Assembly (NCBI GenBank): GCA_036803025.1 | Contig: DAIRVC010000010.1 | Span: 1 to 32,704 of the forward strand | Direction: 5' to 3' | Origin: DAIRVC01 sp036803025 | Lineage (GTDB): Bacteria > Chloroflexota > Anaerolineae > Anaerolineales > E44-bin32 | DNA length: 32,704 bases | Shown here: positions 23,248 to 29,895 of the stretch, piece after piece | How the letters are laid out: each line of letters begins with the position of its first letter | Position numbering within the stretch: the first letter of the stretch is position 1 | Notes under the pieces: generated by a model | Told to the model about the DNA's origin: nothing | Database searches by the model: none | What the model saw: the letters and a program-made list of their open reading frames with translations, nothing else | Translations under genes and position numbers: made by a program

Positions 23248-23928
23248 GTGAAGACCGTGATGATCGTGGACGACGAGGAACGGCTGGTCTCGTTGCTGAA
23301 GGCCTACCTGACCCAGGAAGGTTTCCGCGTCGTCAGCGCACCCAACGGCCGGGAGGCGCTGTACGTGGCCCGGCAGGAGAAACCCGACCTGATCGTCCTG
23401 GACGTGATGATGCCGGAGATGGACGGCTACACCTTCATGGCGCATCATCGAAAGGAGCGGAACACGCCCATTATCCTGCTGACCGCGCGGGTCGACCCTG
23501 ACGACAAGATCGTCGGGCTGGAGATGGGCGCGGACGACTATCTGACCAAGCCCTTCCGCCCGCGCGAGCTGCTGGCCCGTATCCGCGCCGTTCTGCGCCG
23601 GGTCGGCGAGAGCGAACCGATGGCAATGGTGCTGCGCATCGGGGAGATTACGCTCGATCGCGAAAACCACCTGGTGCGTGTCGGTGAACGGATGGTGGAC
23701 CTGACACCGTCCGAGTTCGAGCTGTTGGCGGCGTTGATGTCGGTGCCCGGCCGAGCCTTCTCGCGCCTCGACCTGCTCGACCGCGTCCAGGGGACCGCAT
23801 ATGAGGGCTACGAGCGGACCATCGATGTCCACATCAAGAATCTGCGAGCCAAGCTGGGGGACAACCCGCACAAGCCGCGCTACATCGAGACGGTCTACGG
23901 CGTCGGCTATCGATTCTCTCAGGAGTAG
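23248..23928 (+). CDS. OmpR/PhoB-family response regulator
   Basis: The 226-residue regulator has an N-terminal receiver domain with acidic residues in MIVDDEE, phosphorylation site Asp52 (VLDVMMPEMDG), Thr in LLTAR and Lys101 (LTKPFRP), and a C-terminal winged-helix DNA-binding domain (about 128-226) with the characteristic DLTPSEFELLAALM, ERTIDVHIKNLRAKL and ETVYGVGYRF. The start is the GTG at 23248, with GGAGG seven bases upstream; the frame extends 40 codons further but that stretch has no domain content and overlaps the repeat region. The kinase gene follows six bases after the stop, so it is a standard regulator-kinase pair. Confidence 0.95.
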   Translation: MKTVMIVDDEERLVSLLKAYLTQEGFRVVSAPNGREALYVARQEKPDLIVLDVMMPEMDGYTFMAHHRKERNTPIILLTARVDPDDKIVGLEMGADDYLTKPFRPRELLARIRAVLRRVGESEPMAMVLRIGEITLDRENHLVRVGERMVDLTPSEFELLAALMSVPGRAFSRLDLLDRVQGTAYEGYERTIDVHIKNLRAKLGDNPHKPRYIETVYGVGYRFSQE

Positions 23929-23934
23929 GTACGC

Positions 23935-25287
23935 ATGCGCCTCGGTCTCAAGCTGACGCTCTCGTTTCTGGTGGTGGGTCTGGCCGGCGTGGCGCTGGTT
24001 GCGCTGCTGGCCAGCCGAAGCACCCAGCGGGAGTTCCAGCGTTTCATTTTCGACGAGTATCGCGGCGGGTTCGTCGATCAGCTGGCCGCCTACTACATCG
24101 ATCACCAGGGTTGGGCGGGCATCGGATCGATGGATCCCGCCGCGCCGGCGGTGCCGTTCTCTCAAGGGCGCGGCGGCCCACCGGGGGCCCCGCTGACCGT
24201 CGCGGATGCGCAGGGCTTCATCATTCTGCCGAGCTTCGGATACAGCGCCGGACAAGCGCTGTCGGCCGAGGAGTTGGCCGCGGCCGAGCCGATCGAGATC
24301 GACGGACAGGTGGTCGGCTGGGTCGTGGGCGGAAGCGAGCGGCTGGGCGCCAGCCCGGCCGAGCAGGCTTTCGTCGATCGCATCCAGCGCATCTTGGTTC
24401 AAGGAGCCGTCGGCGCGGCGGCTCTCTCGCTTCTGCTCGGAATCGTATTGGCTCGCGCGCTGACCCATCCGATCCGAGCGCTGACCGCTGCCACACAGGA
24501 TGTGGCGCAGGGGAAGTTCGACCAGAAGGTCAGCGTGAACTCGAAGGATGAGCTGGGACAGCTGGCGGCCTCTTTCAACCAGATGAGCGCTGAGTTGGCG
24601 CGGGCGCAGGCGCTGCGCCGACAGATGACGGTCGACATCGCCCACGAACTGCGTACACCGATCAGCATCGTCCTCGGTCATACCGAGGCCGTGCATGACG
24701 GGGTCCTGCCGCTTACGCCGGAGACGTTCGAAGTGGTGCACGACGAGGCGCTGCGTCTGGAGAGGCTGGTCGAAGACCTGCGCACGCTTTCGCGGGCCGA
24801 CGCCGGAGAGCTGAGCCTCGCGCTGGCGCCGACGCCGCCGTCGAGCCTGGTTGTAGAGGCCGCCAAGGCTTATCAGCCACAGGCAGAACAGAAAGGGATC
24901 GATCTGCAGGTTGCGTTGGAGGGCGACCTCCCGCTGATATCGGTGGATTCCGGGCGGATGGCTCAAGTGCTCAACAATCTGCTTGAGAACGCACTGAAGC
25001 ACACCCCTCCCGGCGGAACAATTCGGCTTTCGGCCGGCTGCCATGGACGAAGAGTCCTCATCCGTGTTCAAGATACCGGGCCGGGGATCGGCGCGGAGGA
25101 TTTGGGGCGCGTCTTCGAGCGGCTGTATCGGGCCGACAAGTCCCGCCGGCGTGACGGCGGCAGCGGCCTGGGATTGGCGATCGCCCGCTCCATCGTCGTC
25201 GGGCACGGCGGCCGAATCTGGGCCGAGTCGGAGCCTGGTCAAGGGGCGACGATCGTTATCGAGCTGCCGGCCGGGCCGGCCCAGTAG
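23935..25287 (+). CDS. membrane sensor histidine kinase (HAMP-HisKA-HATPase)
   Basis: The 450-residue kinase has a first membrane span (about 7-27), an extracytoplasmic sensor region (about 30-155), a second span (about 156-178), a HAMP linker, a HisKA helix with phospho-acceptor His237 (DIAHELRTPIS), and an HATPase domain with N-box NNLLENALKHTPPGG (from residue 347), G1 box DTGPGIG and G2 box GSGLGLAIA. It autophosphorylates and passes phosphate to the regulator encoded just upstream. The sensor region has no recognisable ligand-binding family; it is Gly/Pro/Ala-rich in the middle. The layout resembles BaeS-like envelope-stress kinases, but the signal cannot be inferred from sequence. Confidence 0.95.
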   Translation: MRLGLKLTLSFLVVGLAGVALVALLASRSTQREFQRFIFDEYRGGFVDQLAAYYIDHQGWAGIGSMDPAAPAVPFSQGRGGPPGAPLTVADAQGFIILPSFGYSAGQALSAEELAAAEPIEIDGQVVGWVVGGSERLGASPAEQAFVDRIQRILVQGAVGAAALSLLLGIVLARALTHPIRALTAATQDVAQGKFDQKVSVNSKDELGQLAASFNQMSAELARAQALRRQMTVDIAHELRTPISIVLGHTEAVHDGVLPLTPETFEVVHDEALRLERLVEDLRTLSRADAGELSLALAPTPPSSLVVEAAKAYQPQAEQKGIDLQVALEGDLPLISVDSGRMAQVLNNLLENALKHTPPGGTIRLSAGCHGRRVLIRVQDTGPGIGAEDLGRVFERLYRADKSRRRDGGSGLGLAIARSIVVGHGGRIWAESEPGQGATIVIELPAGPAQ

Positions 25288-25554
25288 AGACGGCTTCCTC
25301 GAAAGGTCTTCACTCCGAGGGCGCGTTCTGCGCACTGAGGTGGCGTCCGGGAGCAGCCGGTGCGGCATTGGGCTACCGTCGGTCAGCAAAGCGTACGGCG
25401 GGAGTTCGACCCATCCGCCCGCGCCACTGTTGCGCGTCGGATCCCAGTAGTGCACGGCCAGACTGGCACTGTGCAGCCTTTCGGGGATCGCGAACTAGAC
25501 TGGCGGGCGGAGCCGACAATGTGCCGGGCGTACTACAGCCGGTGGAGCGGGTGG

Positions 25555-26271
25555 CTACCAGACTCCGGGGATGAGCCGGAAGGGCACCTGTCGGGCGTAG
25601 TCCGCGTAGCCTGGCAGTTCGGCCTGCAGCGTCTTGTCTTCCAGGGCGGTCCGGACAACGACCAGCGTGATCATGAGCGCGCCGACGAGCAGTCCCCACC
25701 ACGACCCGAGCAGGAGCGGGACGCACATGTCGTAGAGCGCCATCCCGGCGTACATCGGGTGTCGGATCCAGCGGTATGGGCCGTGGGTGACGGCATGATG
25801 GCCACGGTCCGCCTGGATGCTGACGGTTCCCGAAAGATATGTGTTGACCCTCGACGCCCAGGCCGGCAGCCCGAAGGCCGGGACCATGCCGAGAATCGCC
25901 AGAAGACGCAGCCAGGCGGGGACGCTCGACCAGCCAAACCGGCCAGCGTCCAGCCCGATGACCACATACAGGGCCAGGGTCAGCAAGCCCTGGGCGGCGA
26001 CGATCGCCTTGTCCCAATCCTTGCTTTCTGCGCGCACGCGACTTCGCTCGGCCGACAGGGCTGGATCGGTGCGGATCATGTTCAGGACGGCGGTCAACGA
26101 GATCAGGTAGTAGGCGCCGAGGAAGAGCCAGGCCTGCCACCAGTCGAGACGCCCGGCCGCGAGGAGCAACGCCGCGCCCAGGGCCAGGAACAAGAGCGTG
26201 GCCTGCAGGCCGCGCTGGAAGGCCAGGCGAAAGGGGAAGGGCCGCGGGGAAGCCGGTTCGTACGCTGACAT
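25555..26271 (-). CDS. isoprenylcysteine carboxyl methyltransferase-family membrane protein
   Basis: The 238-residue membrane protein has about five spans and the SAM-binding C-terminal motif of the ICMT/PEMT superfamily, HGPYRWIRHPMYAG (163-176), followed by a hydrophobic pair of helices and the conserved EDKTL and GYADYARQVPFRLIPGVW end. Bacterial members methylate diverse hydrophobic substrates; true prenylcysteine is not expected in most bacteria. The ATG at 26271 has GAGGTG eight bases upstream. It converges with the sensor kinase, leaving a 267-bp gap in which I saw no gene. Confidence 0.83.
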   Translation of the reverse strand: MSAYEPASPRPFPFRLAFQRGLQATLLFLALGAALLLAAGRLDWWQAWLFLGAYYLISLTAVLNMIRTDPALSAERSRVRAESKDWDKAIVAAQGLLTLALYVVIGLDAGRFGWSSVPAWLRLLAILGMVPAFGLPAWASRVNTYLSGTVSIQADRGHHAVTHGPYRWIRHPMYAGMALYDMCVPLLLGSWWGLLVGALMITLVVVRTALEDKTLQAELPGYADYARQVPFRLIPGVW

Positions 26272-26435
26272 TGTTCCTGCACCTCGCCATCAGTCTGTGG
26301 GAACCGCCGGATCTGAATCTGGAATACCGCAATCTTGCGGCGATGGAAAGACACCAGGCTGACTTCTGCCCGGCAGGAATGCTCCGCGGGCCCGGGGAGA
26401 GCAATCGGTCGCGTAGATCGCGTCGGGCGCGGCTG

Positions 26436-27065
26436 CTACTGGATGGACTCGAGATCCTCCCGGCAGGCCTCGGTCTCCAGGGCGTTGATCGAGGTGCTCG
26501 CAGGCAGCGGCAGCCGCATGACGAAAGGCATCTCGATGGTCATGCCTTCGCACGTCATTCTGGGCTCGCTCGCCGTCGCCTGGGTGATGGTGGCCGTGCC
26601 TTCCACCAGGTCGACCTGAACGCTGAAGAGCGAGACGGTGAGGTCCGCGTCGCAGACATGGCCGTCGCCTGTCGTGACAAGGCCGGTGAGCGGGACGTTC
26701 TCGAGGCTGTACGTGATCAGCGCTGACGTCTCGCTGCCGACCAGACCGACCAACGGAGTCTCGGCCATGGCGGCCGAGCCGTTGAGGGTCATGTTCCCCC
26801 CGTCGCCGATCGGACCCTCGATTGTGAGGTTGGCATAGAAGCTGTTGATCGTGCAGCCGTAGGCTACGCCGCTGAAATGCAGTGGGCTCTCGCTGACCGG
26901 CGAATCGGGGATGTGCTCGTCCCACACGAAGCCGAAACCCTTGTTCGCCCATTCCCGCTCGATGTCCGCCTGGCTTCTGGAAGAGGCCGCGAGCATGTTG
27001 CAGCCGAGCGACAGCAGGCCGACGGATAGAAGAAGGGCCAGGCGGCGGTGGCCACGCGGTTCCAT
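26436..27065 (-). CDS. small lipoprotein of unknown function
   Basis: This 209-residue protein has a lipoprotein signal peptide with lipobox LSLGC (Cys22) after a basic N-terminus. The mature part is beta-rich with several short strand-like repeats and four scattered Cys residues, and matches no family I know. The start is the ATG at 27065: GGAGG lies six bases upstream, whereas the ATG two codons earlier touches the box. It is divergent from mutS2. It may be a substrate-binding or structural envelope protein, but nothing in the sequence shows which. Confidence 0.72.
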   Translation of the reverse strand: MEPRGHRRLALLLSVGLLSLGCNMLAASSRSQADIEREWANKGFGFVWDEHIPDSPVSESPLHFSGVAYGCTINSFYANLTIEGPIGDGGNMTLNGSAAMAETPLVGLVGSETSALITYSLENVPLTGLVTTGDGHVCDADLTVSLFSVQVDLVEGTATITQATASEPRMTCEGMTIEMPFVMRLPLPASTSINALETEACREDLESIQ

Positions 27066-27255
27066 GGGCATCCTCCCGTCTGCGGTCGCGGTGCGTCGTG
27101 GGGGAGGCGTCACCGAGCGACTGCGGTAAATCTGTCAGGAATCGGCCGGCAGGATGGGAGGGGCGGGTGTCGCCGGAAGCGACCGCGCATGCAGTTGGTG
27201 TGCGACCGGGCCCGGCGAGCAAAGCCGGCCGTGTTCCCCCCACGTGCCCTCATGG

Positions 27256-27261
27256 TACACT
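27256..27261 (+). promoter_or_regulatory. -10 element candidate for mutS2, possibly leaderless transcript
   Basis: TACACT, preceded by TGG, lies just eight bases before the mutS2 ATG at 27270. If transcription starts six to eight bases downstream, the message would begin at or next to the start codon, in agreement with the absence of a ribosome-binding site there. Confidence 0.3.
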
Positions 27262-27269
27262 GCCCGGCG

Positions 27270-29657
27270 ATGGACGCCAAGTCGCTGCAGACGCTTGAGC
27301 TGCCCAAGATTCTCGACCGCCTGGCCGGTTACACCGCATTCTCCGCCTCGCGTGACCGGGCGTTGGCCCTGTCGCCGACGGCGGAGCTGGACGAAGCGCG
27401 GCGTCGGCAAGCAGAAACGACCGAGGCCCGGCTGCTCCTGAGCGTGAAGACCGACCTGACGATCGGCGGTGCCCACGACGTGCGCCCGAGGGCGGTGGCC
27501 GCCGCTCGGGGGGCAGTGCTCGAGCCGAATGAGCTGATGGACCTGAAGGACACATTGATCGCGGCGCGCACTTTGGCGCGTACCTTCGAGAAACTCGGCC
27601 CGCAGTTCCCGCGCCTGACGCAGATCGCCGCCGGCCTGAAGCCTTCCCCCGGATTGATCGACGCCATCTCGCGCACGTTGGATGAGCGCGGCGAGGTGCT
27701 CGACTCGGCCTCCGAGGCGCTGGCCGGCATCCGCCGCGAGCTGCACCTGGCGCACGAACGCCTGATGACCCGGCTGCAGCGGCTGATCAGCGACCCGAAA
27801 GTCGCACCGATCCTGCAGGAGCCGATCATCACCCAGCGCGACGGCCGCTTCGTGGTCCCGCTGCGGGCGGAGTTCAAAGGACGCCTCAAATCCGTCGTGC
27901 ATGACCAGTCAGCCTCGGGCGCCACGCTGTTCGTCGAGCCGCTGACGGTCGTCGACCTGAACAATCAGGTGCGCGAACTCGAACTGGCCGAACGGGACGA
28001 GATCCGCAGAATCCTGGCGGCACTCTCGGCGCTTGTCGGCGAACAGGCCGAGGCGATCTGCGAGACCGTGATCGCCATCGCCGATCTCGACCTGGCCTTT
28101 GCCAAAGCCCGCTACGCCGAGGCGCTGGGGGCGGCCGAGCCGATTCTGCAGCCCTTTTTCCGGCGCACAGACGGCCACCCGGGTGCGACGCTGCGGCTGC
28201 TGGCCGCCCGTCACCCGCTGCTCGATCCGGGCAGCGTTGTGCCGATCGATCTCGATCTCGACCGGGACACCTATGCGCTGGTGATCACCGGCCCCAACAC
28301 GGGCGGCAAGACCGTCAGCCTCAAGACGGCCCGCCTGCTGGCCCTGATGGCGCAGTGCGGCCTGCACCTCCCCGCCGCTTCCGGCTCGGAGCTATCGGTC
28401 TTCACGACGGTCTTCGCCGACATCGGCGACGAGCAGTCGATCGAGCAGTCGCTGTCGACGTTCTCGTCCCATGTGACCAATACCATCCGCATCCTCGGTC
28501 AGGTCACGCCCGAATCGCTCGTCGTCCTGGATGAACTTGGCGCGGGGACCGATCCGCAGGAGGGCTCGGCCTTGGCGCGGGCGATCCTGGGCGCATTCCT
28601 GCGCCGGCCGGTCACGGTGCTGGTGGCCACGCACTATCCGGAGCTGAAAGCCTACGCGCACAGCACCCCCGGGGTGCGCAACGCCAGCGTCGAATTCGAT
28701 CTGGAAAGCCTGCGGCCGACCTACCACCTGACCGTCGGTCTGCCGGGCCGATCGAACGCGCTGGCCATCGCCGAGCGCCTCGGGCTGGACCAGGGAATCA
28801 TCGCCGAGGCGCGGACGCTGGTCTCCCCTGACGACCTGCGAGCTGAGAGTCTGCTGGACGAGATCCACCGCGAGCGGGATGCGGCGCTCAGCGCGCGAGG
28901 CGAGGCGGAGGCGGCGCTCCGAGAGGCACAGGCCGCGCGGGCGGAGCTGATTCGACGGCTGGAGGCGATCGACGACGAGCGGCGCGGAGTGCTCCAGGCA
29001 GCACGCGACGAAGCCCAGAAGGAATTGGAGACGATTCGGGAGGAGCTGCGTTCGGTGCGGCGCCGCCTGAGCGCCGCCGCCCAGCCGATCGAATCGCTTA
29101 GGGTGTTGGAGCAGGAGCTCGAGCCGCTGGAGGATCAGGCCGGCAGCCCGGTGGTGCGACAGCCGGCCGGCGAGGCCGGCCCGCCGCGTGCATTCCGCCT
29201 GGGAGATCAGGTGCGCCTGCAGACTCTGGGCGCCGACGGCGTGATCACCAGTCTGGGGACCGACCAGGCCGAGGTCCAGATCGGCCGGCTGCGGGTGCGG
29301 GCCGGGCTGGGCGAACTGGCCTTCCCTGGGGATGCCGAATCCGCCCCGAAGAAGGCCCGCCGGCGCCGGGTGACAGACCCCGCCCCGAGCGCTACGCTGC
29401 CGGCTGCCCCGCCGCTCGAGATCGACTTGCGGGGGAGGCTGGTCGACGAGGCGTTGGACGAGCTGGAGCGCCGGCTCGACGCCGCCTACATGGCCGGGAC
29501 ACCCTTCCTGCGCGTCATTCACGGCAAGGGCACCGGGCGGTTGCGCGAGGCGATCCGCCAGGCGCTGCGCGGCAACCCGTACGTGCGTTCCTTCGAGGCC
29601 GGGACCGAAGGCGAGGGCGGTGAGGGCGTCACCTTCGTCCGGCTGGCCACAAGCTGA
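27270..29657 (+). CDS. mutS2: endonuclease MutS2
   Basis: MutS2 is a MutS-like ATPase with a nicking Smr domain, linked to suppression of recombination and to rescue of collided ribosomes; it lacks the mismatch-recognition domain of MutS1. The 795-residue protein has a core/lever region (1-310), Walker A TGPNTGGKT (340-348), Walker B VVLDELGAGTDP (about 415-426), a long coiled-coil (about 520-620), and an Smr domain (about 716-795) with the DLRG (719-722) and HGKGTG motifs. Length fits the family. I chose the ATG at 27270, where homology begins with MDAKSLQTLELPKIL; the open frame extends 74 codons upstream, but that part looks like non-coding sequence. No Shine-Dalgarno precedes this ATG. 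Confidence 0.95.
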   Translation: MDAKSLQTLELPKILDRLAGYTAFSASRDRALALSPTAELDEARRRQAETTEARLLLSVKTDLTIGGAHDVRPRAVAAARGAVLEPNELMDLKDTLIAARTLARTFEKLGPQFPRLTQIAAGLKPSPGLIDAISRTLDERGEVLDSASEALAGIRRELHLAHERLMTRLQRLISDPKVAPILQEPIITQRDGRFVVPLRAEFKGRLKSVVHDQSASGATLFVEPLTVVDLNNQVRELELAERDEIRRILAALSALVGEQAEAICETVIAIADLDLAFAKARYAEALGAAEPILQPFFRRTDGHPGATLRLLAARHPLLDPGSVVPIDLDLDRDTYALVITGPNTGGKTVSLKTARLLALMAQCGLHLPAASGSELSVFTTVFADIGDEQSIEQSLSTFSSHVTNTIRILGQVTPESLVVLDELGAGTDPQEGSALARAILGAFLRRPVTVLVATHYPELKAYAHSTPGVRNASVEFDLESLRPTYHLTVGLPGRSNALAIAERLGLDQGIIAEARTLVSPDDLRAESLLDEIHRERDAALSARGEAEAALREAQAARAELIRRLEAIDDERRGVLQAARDEAQKELETIREELRSVRRRLSAAAQPIESLRVLEQELEPLEDQAGSPVVRQPAGEAGPPRAFRLGDQVRLQTLGADGVITSLGTDQAEVQIGRLRVRAGLGELAFPGDAESAPKKARRRRVTDPAPSATLPAAPPLEIDLRGRLVDEALDELERRLDAAYMAGTPFLRVIHGKGTGRLREAIRQALRGNPYVRSFEAGTEGEGGEGVTFVRLATS

Positions 29658-29690
29658 GGCCGTCATCCTCGGCGCGAGACCCAGGCTCGC

Positions 29691-29720
29691 CGCGAGGTGC
29701 AGGAAGCCTCGCGCTTTCTG
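29691..29720 (+). terminator. intrinsic terminator candidate after mutS2
   Basis: CGCGAGG (29691-29697) pairs with CCTCGCG (29707-29713) around a nine-base loop, then CTTTCTG follows. It sits 34 bp after the mutS2 stop and before the promoter of the next gene. Confidence 0.5.
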
Positions 29721-29747
29721 TCACTAGCCCCCGGGTGGATTCGTTCC

Positions 29748-29753
29748 TATAAT
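29748..29753 (+). promoter_or_regulatory. consensus -10 TATAAT upstream of the secreted protease-like gene
   Basis: A perfect TATAAT lies in a GC-rich context 142 bp before the ATG at 29896. No matching -35 hexamer is seen at 16-18 bp. The leader would be about 135 bases. Confidence 0.45.
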
Positions 29754-29895
29754 GAGGCTGCTTCGCCCGGGGGGATGCGCAGGGCTCTCGCCCTCGTGAC
29801 CCACCAACCAACCCCGTACTGCTGCCGGCACCCCGCCGGCCCTACCCCGTGCTCCGGGTGATGGTCGCCTGCCGCTCGCATGCAAGGAGGCTGCC

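Noticed and set aside
23134..25455. A 773-codon open frame on the minus strand opposite the two-component genes
   Set aside because: It is antisense to a regulator and kinase with complete catalytic motifs; its product has a low-complexity, Arg/Gln/His-rich composition typical of GC-rich shadow frames.
25288..25554. A gene or gene remnant in the gap between the sensor kinase and the methyltransferase-like gene
   Set aside because: Frames crossing it are shadows of the flanking genes and no start with a ribosome site or conserved motif was found.
27048..27269. N-terminal extension of mutS2 by 74 codons
   Set aside because: The extension has shadow-like composition and overlaps the divergent lipoprotein start; MutS2 homology begins at the ATG at 27270.
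28392..29666. A 424-codon minus-strand frame opposite mutS2
   Set aside because: mutS2 is unmistakable on the plus strand; the antisense product is Gln/Arg/Ala-rich without recognisable motifs.
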